DNA of 64,000 bases from Symbiodinium natans. Lineage: Eukaryota; Sar; Dinophyceae; Suessiales; Symbiodiniaceae. The DNA lies in NCBI GenBank assembly GCA_905221605.1, contig CAJNDS010000161.1, positions 1 to 64,000 of the forward strand. Direction: 5' to 3'. The notes under the pieces are model-generated. The model was not told the origin of the DNA, searched no databases, and was given only the letters and a program-made list of their open reading frames with translations. This document shows positions 21,642 through 33,397 of the stretch, one piece after another; within the stretch, counting starts at the first letter, position 1, and every line of letters begins with the position of its first letter. Both the position numbers and the translations under genes were made by a program.

Positions 21642-23920
21642 GCCTCTTACTGTGGTCTTAGCCGAAGAATGCTCTGTTCAAGATGTTTGAGTCTGCCACC
21701 AGGCAGGGTGGTCTACACTGGTGGAGTCTTTCTGTTGCGAGCCTTCAATACGCTTGAGCATGTGTGTGCCACACCACCGGGTGGATGTCTCTGCTTTAGT
21801 TATTGGCACGGATGTAAGTGGAGCTCGGAGACCAGAGATCCTTGCTAATTGCATGCCAAAGGTCCGGTTCGGGTGAAGCATGCCTGTCTGTCAACGAGAA
21901 ATAAGAGTCAGATAGTTGGTCCTCTTGGACGTGGCGCAACAAACAACTAAGGCGCCTTTTCGCTCGGACAATAAAAGGCCTTGGTAGGCAAAGGCACAAC
22001 CTCAGCAAGTGTGCTGTTGGATTTCTGATCAACATTGGTCGGAGTATCTGCCTGGAGCTGCTTAAGTAGTGGCTGATGTGAAGAAATGGCCAGAAGATCA
22101 CTCCAGCTAAATGGTTTTCCTGGGGCTTGGAAAGGAGGCACGAAGGTGCTCAGCAGCCAGACCAACCAAGCCTCCCCTGCAAGTTGGCTTGTCTGTGCCG
22201 TTTGCCTTTTTGAGCTGGGTATTGAGCTCCTTGGGGCTGTACTACATTGGAAGAAAAAGGGAGATGCCCTTGGTCAATTGTGTGTTGCCGCTCCGCCTAT
22301 GCCGATCTTCCGGGTGGAAGGATGTTAAACACGTTATCCAATTACCCTGCTCTTGGCAGAGCGCGCAAACCTGGGTTTAAACCTGCGTTCAAACCTAGGT
22401 TGGAGCCTGGGTTGGGACCTGGGTTGAAACCTGTGTTAAACCTCGGTTGGAACCTGGGTGGTGCCGTGAAGGCCGGCAAGTCTTCCACATCGAAAAACTT
22501 GCCGGTGGGATCCTAGGGTGCTTGCTGGTACCTTACCCTTCTGGTTTGCGACCGGAGCAGACGTCCTGCTCTTACTTTTCCAAGACTTGTGTTTTTCTTC
22601 TTCGTCAGACGATTTGAGGACTCTTGGCCACCGACGTCGAGGTGACCAAAAAATAAGTGCATGTTTGTACCAACGCCACATCAAGTGCTCTTTGAGGGCA
22701 CTCCCTTGTGTAGTACTTAGCCTTTTCCATCTGTACTCCTATGAGTCCGACGCGGAACATGAGACCGCAGGATTGTGACTGCGAGAATGAGTTCTTCTTC
22801 TACAAGTTCACATGTCGTATCCCGACATTTGTGTAAATGGACTCGATATTCCACCGTTGCCCAAAACCAAAACCTTCCTCCAAGCCATTAAGCCCATAGG
22901 CGTTGCTTGGCTGGGTTATACCACCATACCCGATACCCGTGGCTATGAGGGTCGAGTTTTTGCCACGCACTGGACAACGTTACAGCATGCAACTAGCTGG
23001 TAACCAGCTTTTGATTTTTCACCGAGGCTGTAGCAATTTTTTTTCTTCAGCACCTGGCTTCAGAGCTCTCCCAATAGAGACCAAAGGCAAAAAACCCCAC
23101 ATACGGGGTGCAAAGCCCTGTATCGGGGTGTTGGGTGTTAGCGGAGATTCTTCGATCGCGGGTGCAGGGCATTAAAATACCGCATCTCGTTCAAGAGTTG
23201 TATTTGCTTGTCCATGCGGGAAGTCTATTTATTTGAACACTGCATTTTTCCACGATGCGTTGCTTCTGCATTGCCATTTCCTTTTCAGAAGACCAAGCAG
23301 TGACGTTTTGCTTTGAGCGATGTTGTGCACACGGGTTTGCCTGAAAAGCACATGTTTCATATGTTGGTGAAGTTCTTGCAGCTCGGCGGCATTTTTTCGC
23401 TTCAGCTGGCATGTTGACCTTTGGTGCATCATCGCCAGAATAGTTCCTGTTTCGAGGACTTTCGTGAGCTGCGCGGCTGTTCGAGATCGCGGGTCCTCCG
23501 AACATAGCTTCGGAGTCACCAAGACATGCTCCAAAGTGGCTACAAGGAGCCTGGGTCCACAAACGGCTTGTTGGAGGTGCATGCAAAAAGCTAGAAGACA
23601 CGGAGTTACATGTTTCCTAAGTAACGGACGTTGATCGCGCAGGTGCGCACAAGCTATTCTTGCAGATGCACGACTCAAAGGGGGTGCTGGGGCCAGCGAA
23701 CCATTCGCTGTGGAGTTTCAGGCTGACAGGTTTGAAGTGAGTACAGCTGCCCAAAATGGGACACCCTCGGAACATCATTTCGGGACGTGGGGGTAAGGTG
23801 GAGGGCGGGAGAACGAGTACGAAGCAATCCGATTAAGTAAAACAGGAGCCGGCACAGAGGGACTGTGGTTCTGAGAAACTCGAGGGTTTCTAGCTCGGCG
23901 TTGTCCGTGCTGCGGATTGA
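21642..23920. other. No supported gene; contains a short GGTTGG/AACCTG repeat
   Basis: Only short frames of no recognisable family. The stretch includes the 12-base-scale repeat at 22367-22462. A minus-strand frame at 23191-23601 (136 codons, polar, Cys-containing) could be an exon, but nothing beyond openness supports it. Confidence 0.35.
22367..22462. repeat. Short tandem repeat AACCTGGGTTGG-type
   Basis: About eight imperfect 10-13 base units of the form AACCTGGGTTGG / AACCTGCGTTCA run in tandem. Confidence 0.7.
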
Positions 23921-24767
23921 TTGATGTTTTGCCAGCTGCATCTCGCATTGCTCTTCATTAAGCTTTACTGCTTTACGGCTAAGCCTCGATTTGTGCTCTT
24001 CTCAAACATGTGCGCTGGTAGTTTGAGGTGTCCAGTTTCTCCCGAATCGAGCATAAAACATCAAACCACAGATGGCATGCGCAGGACTGGTTCAACAGAG
24101 TTTGATTTTCCTTCTCTGATGTTCGATGACCCAGACTTCAACTACCTCCAATCTCGCCAGATGTTTCTTGCCGTCAAAGACGACTGCAGGGAGCATTTAG
24201 CTGGAGTTAATCTGCACGCAGTCCATATGTCTCTGGAAGGCAAGCAGGCCATGCTGGAACAACGGTTCAAGGTGAAACAGCTCAAGCGAGCCCTACATTC
24301 AGCATCTAAGATGGATGAGAAGTATTTCAAAGAGCAGTACCGGCTTACGAGGGAGAAAGACATGAAACACGTCCCAGTGGTGGAGCTTCACATGTTTCCC
24401 TCTGACCCGCGAAATGCAACATCAATTTGGAAGGTCCTGGTTGTTCCTCGAGCACGCGAAGTCTTTGGTCGCCGTTTGTTTCTTTGCAAAGCAGCTGACC
24501 AATGCGTGGCAGATTTGAACTTTGAAGCCTTGCCACGGCGCTTGCAGACTTGGCTTGGACAATGGGATTCCAACCTCGACATGCGCAGGTCCACCCCCAC
24601 GGAGGTGATCCTCTTCACAGAGATGGCTGTGATCGCAGGTTTGATAGTGCTGCTTGGAAGTCTTTGTGGAGTCGGCCTCTTGTGGTGGCACAAGCGGCGG
24701 CAGCAAGCGCCAGAGATCAAAGCAGCCGTGATGGCTGAGAGGCTCTCGAAGGAAGACTTGCGCAAGG
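23921..24767 (+). CDS. Single-pass membrane protein exon, family unknown
   Basis: A long coding exon with protein-like composition. The frame is open from 23921; true coding probably starts near 24010-24070, where a Met-rich polar segment begins. A membrane span (VILFTEMAVIAGLIVLLGSL) lies near residue 230, followed by a basic WWHKRR stop-transfer sequence. Before it is a soluble, probably extracytoplasmic region with paired cysteines (LFLCKAADQC) and an NATS glycosylation sequon. The reading frame decays after LSKEDLRK at 24767, where AAG|GCC gives a GC-type donor in phase 0. The next convincing exon in the right phase begins at 25608. Homology not recognised. Confidence 0.55.
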
Positions 24768-25607
24768 CCGGGACAGATTTCTCCGTTGTTGCAACGACCT
24801 GCAGTCACACCAACAGATGTTTCGTACTGTACGTGAGCTCCGAAGGTGTACAAGTGCTGACTGTTCAGGTTTCGCGCCGGCTAGCTCTTCGATTCTTGTG
24901 ACGATTAGCTGTTTGCTTCGAACCTGTCTCCTGAATTTCCTCTCCTGTTTGTTGCACAAGAGTCGACAGGAGGACAGGACGACAAGACTAGAGAGAAGAA
25001 TGGACAGGCCAAGGGCCGGCGAGAGGGCTTCTGGATATGAAAATTCTTCTGGATATGAAAATTCAAGAACAGAAGAACTTCTTCACTTTTGGTTTGACAC
25101 TTTTTCTGTTTTGCAGTTGCCCCTTTTGAAAGCTGCTGAGTAAAGTGTTGCTCTGCTGCCATCCAGGTGAATGTCAAATCGCAAGGATTAATAGTGAAAT
25201 GCTGTTGCACACACGGAGGACACGTAACCCTTGTTCCAAACCACAACCTGGCTTGTCTCTGTGGCTGTAGGCTCATTGCTTGAGGCCCAGACATGCAGAC
25301 TTCTGAATCTTCTGAGCCATCAAGGCTTGACCAACGTAAACATCAACATCAACGATGAATTCGGGTCCCGCGCAGCCCTGCTCCACATGAAATCAAAGTT
25401 TCAACAACACCCGTCGTTCCAGACCCTATGGCCCTATATTCAATACCTTCCGGAACAACGAAAAACCTTGCCCCTGCTTTTTTGACACCCACCTGTCAAG
25501 CCGAAGAACATGCGTCCATATGTGAAGTAACGCCTCTCATATGGCAAATCACAGATAAGTCTGTGCTAAATACTTGTGTTGAGCCTGCTCGGCCAAAACC
25601 TGGGCAG
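24768..25607 (+). other. Probable intron
   Basis: Lies between AAG|GCC at 24767 and CAG|GTG at 25607, both in phase 0. It contains a duplicated ATATGAAAATTC motif (25035-25070). A possible internal exon at 25270-25480 (frame with QTCRLLNLLSHQ) could not be joined in phase. Confidence 0.4.
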
Positions 25608-26600
25608 GTGTTTCATCTCAGCCGCCATTGTTTCCTGCACGAGAAGGCATGTGACAGCACTGTGTCAAGCGATGCCTTGGATGCGGGTACCAAAGTGGAA
25701 CTGCGCGAAGTGCAAATCGCTGCGAGAAAATCTACCTGGAGGGCAGTCTCAGGTCTTGATTTGTATGAGATCTTTTGCCAAATGTGCGGCCAGTGCAATT
25801 TTGCCGTCTGGGGCTTGATTCGTGCAAAGGAGGTTGAACAGGGTGTACGAGACTGTGGATGGGCACTACTGTATGATGAAACATGTGGTTTCGAGCTGCT
25901 GGTAACAGGCGCGCAGGCAGCCAAATACCAGGCTCCAGATGTTCTTGTGCAGCCAATCAGCAACTTCATGACAAAAACCTTGACCCTACTTGTTTCCTAC
26001 TTGTCGGCGCTGTGGATTCTTCTGGAACACATGCGAGCATGGTTTGGTTGGAGATCCTTTTTGCTCATGGCTGCCTGCCTTCTGGCTATGCATGCACTTG
26101 TGTTGAGAGAGCGAAGCCGATCCTTCCTCTTAGGCTTGGATTATGAAGAAGTACTTGAATCCGGTCAACTGCTACGCCTCGGGAATGGGCAGGCATGGAG
26201 CTTCAACATGTTTCTAGCATTGCTTGCACTCATTGCCAGCATGCTCGTGGTGAACACTCCACTTCAACTGGCTTCGCTCCCTGCCGGCGTGACGTTTTCA
26301 TTATTCCTTGCTCTGCATGTCGAGTCCATGCTTTCTGCTATGTCTTCCCTCGAAAGCTGGCGGGCACCTCAAATGGAGCGCTCACAGTTCCTGTGCGTCG
26401 ACACGAAACAGCTTGGCATCACGGATGAAGGGCCCTTGCAGCTCTCGAAGTCAAGGGCTTTTCGGTGGCTTGTTGTTCACAGCATCCTCCTGTTCACGCT
26501 GGCTGTCAGCCTCCTCGTGGCGAACTTACTCATGTTTTTTTTGAATTGGTCTGTTTGCTTGCATGCCGGCCCTTGTTTGCTGCGACGCCAAGCTCCTTAA
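25608..26600 (+). CDS. Multi-pass membrane protein exon, family unknown
   Basis: Opens at CAG|GTG with VFHLSRHCFLHEKACDS and stays open for about 330 residues. A Cys-containing soluble part (EIFCQMCGQCNF) is followed by at least five hydrophobic spans: around TLTLLVSYLSALWILL, SFLLMAACLLAMHAL, MFLALLALIASMLVV, LPAGVTFSLFLALH and LLFTLAVSLLVANLL. The phase matches the end of the exon at 24767, so both may belong to one plus-strand gene. No transporter or receptor signature is recognised. The frame ends in a stop at 26598-26600, shortly after the last span, or in an unrecognised donor. Confidence 0.6.
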   Translation: MFHLSRHCFLHEKACDSTVSSDALDAGTKVELREVQIAARKSTWRAVSGLDLYEIFCQMCGQCNFAVWGLIRAKEVEQGVRDCGWALLYDETCGFELLVTGAQAAKYQAPDVLVQPISNFMTKTLTLLVSYLSALWILLEHMRAWFGWRSFLLMAACLLAMHALVLRERSRSFLLGLDYEEVLESGQLLRLGNGQAWSFNMFLALLALIASMLVVNTPLQLASLPAGVTFSLFLALHVESMLSAMSSLESWRAPQMERSQFLCVDTKQLGITDEGPLQLSKSRAFRWLVVHSILLFTLAVSLLVANLLMFFLNWSVCLHAGPCLLRRQAP

Positions 26601-28181
26601 TGGGATGCTTGTCCTACATGTATTCGGGCAGCGATCAGTGTCGTGTGTGGTCCGTGTGAAGTGTCATGTCACAGCTTCTGGAGCATAGTTTCATGAGTGC
26701 GTTTGGTCCACAGTGCACACGCTCCAGCTATGACAAGGAGGAAAAAGTGGCCAGTCTCTAGGTCTCCCCCCAGTCCTTACGCCAAAGCACAAACTCCCTG
26801 TAAATTCTACGCGCAACTGTGATTTTGCAGGCCCCAAGTAGAGCATTTTGAAGTAATGTTTTCGGCTGCGCAACTTCCGTCTTCGTTCTAGGAAGCAAGG
26901 CACGGGAATGATGCTTACTTCTGTTCCAAGAACGTCAGTGATTACCTACGATGTTTACTGCGGTTGAAGCAGGTGTCAACTTGAATTCAAAAGGTGAGGA
27001 AACAAGCAGGGACCTTCGACGTTTGCTTAGTTCCAGGAAGCCGGCCACCAGCATGATGCTTTGCTACGCAGGGAAGCCCCCGCGAGGATTGCAACCTAAA
27101 GAAATTGCCGATGGTGTACGGCACGGTCCAAGAAAACCAGGCACGGGTATGATGCTTGCTTAGTTCCAGGATGCTTTGTGCTTCGCAGGAAAGCAAGGCC
27201 CCACGAGAATTGGAACTTAATACAAATACGTGATGATGCAAGTCATGGTCTTTGATGCGAAATTCGTTGCAGGAAGCCAGGCACGGGCATGATGCTTACT
27301 CCAAAAAAGCCAGCCACGTCGTGTTGTTGGGATGGGGGGTGCGGCAATTTCTAGAAGGGTCCAGTGGAGTTCACATGCCCCCCACAAATCCCCGCAGGAC
27401 ACGTTCACCACAGCCGGGCACGTCAAGAACTATATGGCTACTGATAACCTGTACTTGGCCTGACCTATGATGAGATGAAACTCCCTCAGGGGCCCTCCAG
27501 CACCAGGGTTCCAGGACCATCCAAAATCCCTTGGTCAAGCCGGTTGGGGCTTGGGAGGGGCAAGGCCTGGGTGAATGGGCTGGCCGATGACTGGCAAGGA
27601 ACGCCAACAATGAGTTCGTTTGCAGCGGAGCATGGCGAAAAAGGCCAACTCTGAAGAGTCGTCCTGGTGTCAGTTTCGGCGTCTGTTGGGGGTCTGAAAT
27701 TTTCGTGGAGTAAATGACATGGGGGCCCAGCTTCTGTCATGTTCATTTGGTGCCATTAAGGGGGCATGGAAGAGGGCCGGTACGATAGCCTTGTTTCAAA
27801 AGTCGGGCTTTCTGAAAGCCGTTTGAGTCATTACGTTGAAACTCAGGCGAGAAATCTTTGTACCCCCACAGCTGGGCTGGGTCCTAGTAGAATGGCAGAG
27901 AAGGTCTTCGGTCCTGGCTGCCTTTTTAACATGGCTTTGGCTTTGTTAGAATTAGGTCGGTCCTGTAGAAGGATTCTTGAAATTCTTGGGCTTCTAAGAA
28001 TGGATCGGCGTGCTGAGAACGTCGTACAAGGTCGTCCGGTTCTTAGCCCTTGCTGGGGAGTACATGCCAGGGGGGGTGGAGAACAAGTTCATGCCATAAT
28101 TCTGCCGTGTTACAAACCCATCATGTGGCACGTGTCAACCCGAGCCCGGGGTGTTGCTGGTGCTCTATTGGGATTCCTGCC
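26601..28181. other. Intron or intergenic stretch with a degenerate tandem repeat
   Basis: No supported coding. Between about 26885 and 27310 an imperfect unit of roughly 110-130 bases recurs (GGAAGCCAGGCACGGGCATGATGCTTACT near 26890, 27035, 27135 and 27270; GCAGG-AAGC-CCCGCGAG-ATTG near 27065 and 27187). Confidence 0.5.
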
Positions 28182-29710
28182 AGATGCGTGGGGAGCTCGC
28201 GCACTACAGCTGGAGCCGTGGATATTTGGTGTATCCTTCAGAAGCTCAGGCTTTGCACAACACGTTGCTCTTGGATGTTCGTGCGGACTCGTTGGAACTG
28301 AATCTTCACAAGGGCAAGCACACACGTTCGGTGGATGTGACTGTTGAGCACCCAAGCTTGTCAGACAGTTTCCCTACCAGCCTCGAAGAGCAATCATCGG
28401 CAGTGTGCCAAATCTCTTTGCCAAGGGGTCCTGCTTACAGCCGAATTTCGATTCATGCAATTGGTGACTTTGTGAGCACAACGTACGTCGTTCACATTCT
28501 TCGGATTGGAGAGGACGTAACGGTTTCAATGTCGAGCCCACTGATGGTTCGCAGTGAAAGGAGCCCTGCATCTCGCAGCTTTCAGGAGGAGAGGCGGTTG
28601 TCATTTCAACTTTCCAATCCCCTGTGGTACGTGCCGGACATTAACATGGCAGCCAACTCCACCGTGCAGTTGGCGTGGCGTCCAGCTGTTCTTGCGCCGG
28701 TTAGGCAGGATCTTCGTGGGGCACTGATGCCGCACGTCGGCAAATCATGTCTTTGCACGGATGTGCCCGGCTTTGGCCGGTGCGCAGTGGAGGAAGCTCT
28801 TCGAGTGGGCGAAGGCGAAGAGATGCCCAGCCTGTGCGTCTTCCAGGAAGAGACCATGTCCGAGGTCCACCCATTGAAATCAGAGTCCAGCATCGCTGGA
28901 AATGAATCAGACTTCCTACAGTGGTTGCAAAATGTCACAGTGAGCGGAAAGTCTGTGAGCCTTCTAGCCAGTCCCGAAGGTCGCGACGTAGACATGGAGA
29001 CAGCAATCCCATTCAGTGTCGTGAACACTAGCGAGGCCACTACAAGCATAGAAAGCATCTTTCAAGTATCACTTCCCGCAAAGTTCTTGACAGGAGAGGG
29101 TACACGCATAATTGCCAGCTTCACTGAAGACCGGACCGATGTTGAGGTCACGGACATTCCTGTGATGATCGTGCCCTACCCGCCCCCAGTCACACTGCAC
29201 TTTCATAGCAGCGCGGGCGAAGCCTTTTTGCTTCCCGATTGGTCAACCACATCTGACCAAAACTATGTTTTTTGTGGTGGGAAGTCGAATAGCATGAGCC
29301 TGTTGCGCACCAACATGTCGGATGTGCGATTTTTTGCACAGCGTTTGCAAGGGGAGGGTGGCCTAAACTGCAACCGTGCCACAGAGCGGGAAGAGTGGCT
29401 GGAGCTCAAAGCAGTCCGTAAGAACGAGTCCTGCAAAGGCCAATGCCCGCATTACAGCACCAGAGGTGAAGGCTACGATGTTCGCGTGGTCAGATCGCCC
29501 GAGGCCTGTCTCGAGGAGGCAATGAAATTGAAGAATATGTCTGCGGTGGTGATGATCCTGCGCAACATGGTCACGAAGCACAGTGCCTTGGGCTTGGGTT
29601 TTGTGCAGAATCTTTCTTGGATACTAGGGAGCACTCTTGAGCATGTACTTCCAGACTCCAGACCAAGTCCTGGGCCGGGACATGGTGTCGTGGGTGCGGA
29701 TGGAGTGTGA
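28182..29710 (+). CDS. Large extracellular-type protein exon with N-glycosylation sites
   Basis: A frame of about 510 residues open after CCTGCCAG at 28181. It has many NxS/T sequons (NSTV, NVTV, NTSE, NMSD, NESC, NMSA) and scattered cysteines (SCLCTDVPGFGRC, ESCKGQC), as expected for a lumenal or surface protein. The first 100 residues (SLELNLHKGKHTRSVDV through STTYVVHILRIGED) resemble a cadherin-like beta-sandwich repeat, a weak match by eye. A later segment also looks all-beta (VPYPPPVTLHF). It lies downstream of and on the same strand as the membrane exons, so it may be another exon of the same large gene. Reliable coding probably ends near 29640. Confidence 0.6.
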
Positions 29711-30749
29711 CGGTTCTGACGGGAAGGCACTTCTGTGAATGGGACGAAGCAGCGTTCACGGAGTGACACTTTCGTGGAGGAAGGCTGGGGCTTGCGTGGT
29801 GGATGATACCTCCGTGGAGACGGGGTGACGCGGTGGGTCTGATTGCCGTTTCGTTCGACGCCACCGCTCGTGAGGATCCTTTGTTTCCGCTGATCCTGTT
29901 GGCTCACAGATATCGTTGGAACAAGCTGCTTCAGGCACGAGGCAGTTGCATCTGGTGTTGCAAAGAGTGGGGGTCCCGTGCACTGGAGGATAAAACATCA
30001 TAGGACAGCTCTCAGTTGTTTGGATCGCGCTTCGGCAAAAAATTCGAAAGGCCACTGTGTTCTGCCCTGACATCCCAGCTCCGGCCAGCAACCAGACACG
30101 CCCATCTGTGCCGTGCGCTGGGCCCGCAATTGCTTCGGCCGGCGACGAGTGCACCGGCTCTTAGGCCCCTGTTTGGTGGAAGCTTCCTGCCTTGACGGGG
30201 GGGAGGGGGGGGGGGGGCGGAAGCGGGGGCGACCTTCCGTCCACTGGGCCTTGTTCACAGATGTTGACAGACTTTCATGGGCGGGGGTGAGGCGACCACA
30301 TTAACGAAACGATGCTTCCGTCGACCGGCATTCGGGGGTGATGGAGCGTTGACGGACGACGCTGTTAGGGTCCGGGGCTGGAGCCATCTAATTTCAAGGC
30401 TTACGCCGTGGACGGGCATCGCCGGTCTTCAGTAATTCCAAGGACTTGTTCTTCCTTTTCCGACGTCAGGAAAGTGGAGTGTTTCGGATTCCCGGTTCAA
30501 ACAGTTGCAGGGTTTGTAAGCTTTGCAGGCTCTACAGAAGCGAGCCATGCTTTGTGGTTATTGCATCGGCCCGGTGCCGGGTGGGGAAGTCACAAACTAT
30601 GATTACAATCATGTGGTTTGTTTTTTTTGGGTTGCTGGCTTGACCCATTTTTGGTGCATTTTGTGCATGAGGCGGCTCGAGCTGCCAGTCGCATGTTTGC
30701 ACCGAGGCCCTTGTTATAATGACTTTGGCTTGTGGGACTTTGCCCTCAG
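29711..30749. other. No supported gene
   Basis: Short frames only. A G-rich homopolymer tract lies at 30196-30221. The ankyrin gene may have an upstream exon here, but none could be placed. Confidence 0.4.
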
Positions 30750-31948
30750 CTTGGAGCATACAGGAGATTGGGAAAAGTCTGTCGAGCACCTTCTGAGGGA
30801 GATGGACCCAAACAAAATGTATCAAGATGAGACGCCGCTTCAAGCGGCTGCGGCTAAAGGCGATGTTGCGGCGATGCGCCTGCTTCTCTTGGACGAAAGG
30901 ATCAGGAAGGAGGCAGGGGAATGCAGGGAAGGGTCAAGTTTAATTTTTTTCAGGAAAGAGACGGGCACTAACCATGTCATGCGCAGGTGGACAAGCAGAA
31001 CAGCAAAAACGAGACGGCCCTGATGAGAGCCAGCGATTCCTGCCATTTGAAGGCCGTTCAGCTGTTGATCGAGCACGGGGCACAGGTCAACTTATCTCGC
31101 GACAAGCGAAAGAACAGAGCCGCCGCTGTGCGGGAGGGAGAAAGACTGTTCGTTGTCGGTGTTCTCAAGCCGGGAAGTTGCTTAGATTGTCTTAGATTGC
31201 TTTAAATAACGGCAAGAGCAAATTCCTTCAGGAGGAAAGACTGAAGTGCGAAACCGGACCCACGGCGCTGGTGTCGATGTTGGCAAGTGATTACCGCCAA
31301 GTGAAAAGTTGTAACGGTGGTGGGGGAGATGGGGCCCAAATGAGCAAAGTCATGAAGGTGCTCGAGGACAACGGGACCACCCTGAACACATCCATTTGTG
31401 ACTACAGAGGACGGACGCTAGCACTGTCGTATGTTGATGTATGTTGTTAAGATCCCATGTAAGGCCAATCTGTGCTTGGGCAGATTTCGGCTTCCTTCTC
31501 AGTCCTAGCGATTACTGTAACGGCTGGGATCCCGGCAGGCTGGCTCTTGCAAGTGGCATTCAGCCACTACGATCCGCGCCTTCTGAAGATTGTCCTGGAC
31601 GCAGGGGCCTCTCCACAAGATGCCGTCAAACCATTCGTCAGTTCGATTAAGAAGTCTACAAAAAAGCCTGGCTTCGCCAGATTCCTCGGCGAGGCAGCAG
31701 CACTTCTTCTGCACGCAAAGGTGGATCCAAACGACCAGTACCAACAAGGGACTCCGCTTAGCTGGGCTGCCAGGTATTGCCGCGTGGAGGTTGTGCGAAA
31801 TCTCCTTGTGCCCCCGACTGTGTTGAAGAACGAGACTCGGAGTCTAGCAGAAAAGCAACTACGAATGGGTTGTAGCAAAACCAACAAGTCCGCAAGCAGC
31901 GCCATCGCACGACTCCTTGAAGATGGTGTGAAAGGTTCCGAGAGCTGA
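30750..31948 (+). CDS. Ankyrin-repeat protein, multi-exon
   Basis: Four coding blocks in one direction. Exon a, 30750-30909, starts after a pyrimidine-rich acceptor (CCCTCAG) and includes YQDETPLQAAAAKGDVAAMR. Exon b, 30987-31085, includes NETALMRASDSCHLKAVQLL. Exon c begins at 31232 (EERLKCETGPTALVSMLA) and runs to about 31432. The last block, from about 31552 to the stop at 31946-31948, includes QQGTPLSWAARYCRVEVVRN. The TPL/TAL, A-x-x-G and LL-x-x-G positions mark four to five ankyrin repeats, which bind other proteins. Exons a, b and c join in phase with AAG|GAG (GA donor), CAG|GTG, CAG|GTC and CAG|GAG borders. The last junction is unresolved. N-terminal exons may be missing. Confidence 0.75.
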
Positions 31949-33110
31949 TTGCCAAAAGGCTGCACGCGGCGTCTGAATGCGAGAGCAGACCCGAGCAACT
32001 TGCCTCGTCTCAGCGCGAGAAGCAAAAGCAAACCGAGGGAAGCTCATGTAGTTGACAGGACAGAGGTGGAAGTGAGAATCCTTGATATCTGTTGAACACG
32101 TGAAGCTTGCGACTTCGCAGCGGATTTGCGTCGCTCAAGGGTAGTGTGAGCAGTGCTTTGCCAACTCCAGTCTTCTCGGAGGCAGGCGCCTTGGCAGTCA
32201 AGCAGCTTGTCCTGACTGTTTGGCAAGTGTTGCAGCGCATGACTAAGGTTATAGTTTGATTGAAGGACCGGCGGTGCGAGACTTTGGATGCGCGCGGCCA
32301 GTGCATCCGGCGTGGCCTTTGTCCTTGCCTCTTGTTTGCAAGGCTGACAGTCCTTGAGCTCCTTGGTCTGACGCAGCGTTGTGGGCTGGTGGCTCCATCT
32401 GTGCCAGGTCTGTCTTCCATGGTCCTCAACAGGGGTAAGAGAGGCACCTCGGCAACTTTCACCATACAGTCACTCAGTCCGGTAGAAGCCAGCTCAGCAA
32501 AGGTCGGTATAAACGCTTGCAACCGACTGTTGCATCGGGGTTTCGAAGGCCACAAATCAGGAGGAACCCTTGTACATTGAAAGCTGCTGCTGCGCATGAA
32601 GCAGCCAGCGGAGCCAGCGATCCCAATTCGAAAGGCAAGCAACCGAGTCAGTTTGCTGGACGCGTCATTCCTTTTTGTTTGGTTTTGGGTTCGGTATGCT
32701 GGCAGCTTCAAAGCAACGCTCGGTCTCAGCGAGTGGGGTTCAGAATTTAGTCGCTGGGTGCCCTTACCAAAAACTGACGATGTCCCGGGATTTCTTGTGT
32801 TTCCTGACTGTGTTTCCTGACAAGATAACGCGAATGAAGAACACGACGACAAAGATCGATTCCCAGCTTCTGATTCCAGGGTCCTGACACCTGGCAAGAT
32901 TCTGCAGGACAGGGGGCCCGTCATCCACTGGGAGAAAGATGAGCGGTCTTGCTGAAGCCCTGAACCAGCCTTTCCAAGGTGTCAGATGAGCTTGGCGCAG
33001 TGCTGGCACCTCCATTCGATGACGACTTTCGTGATCATCGGTACATTCGTCGGCGCGACCGTCAATTGGAACGCGATCGCTACCGTCATCGGGACCACTA
33101 TCATCATTGG
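31949..33110. other. No supported gene
   Basis: Intergenic stretch with short frames only. A minus-strand frame of about 300 codons (32010-32924) looks like low-complexity shadow coding without a family. Confidence 0.4.
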
Positions 33111-33152
<42 letters not shown>

Positions 33153-33295
33153 TACCGTCATCGGGACCCCGATGATTGGGAGCACGAGCACTACCATCAT
33201 TGGGACCCCGATGATTGGGAGCACGAGCACTACCGTCATCGGCACCCCGATGATTGGGTGTTCGAGCACTACCGTCATCGGGACCGCGAGCAAGG
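33111..33295 (+). repeat. GAGCAC hexamer run plus 39-bp tandem repeat (EHEHYRHRDPDDW)
   Basis: About six GAGCAC units are followed by three to four 39-base units that would encode the 13-residue EHEHYRHRDPDDW on the plus strand. Because 6 and 39 are multiples of three and lack stops, three or more frames are open (plus: His/Asp/Trp-rich and Ser/Thr/Gly-rich; minus: Val/Leu/Pro-rich). A 133-codon plus frame (32979-33380) contains it. Coding status is uncertain. Confidence 0.7.
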
Positions 33296-33397
33296 GTTGA
33301 ACTGTTCGTGCTGTTCTTGCGCTGGTATGCCTTTGTCTATGGTTCTTCCGGGCTTTCAAGTGCATGCGAGCCATACCTGAAGTGTCCTGAGATCACT

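Noticed and set aside
24142-24853. Minus-strand frames over the membrane-protein exon
   Set aside because: Shadow frames of the plus-strand coding region.
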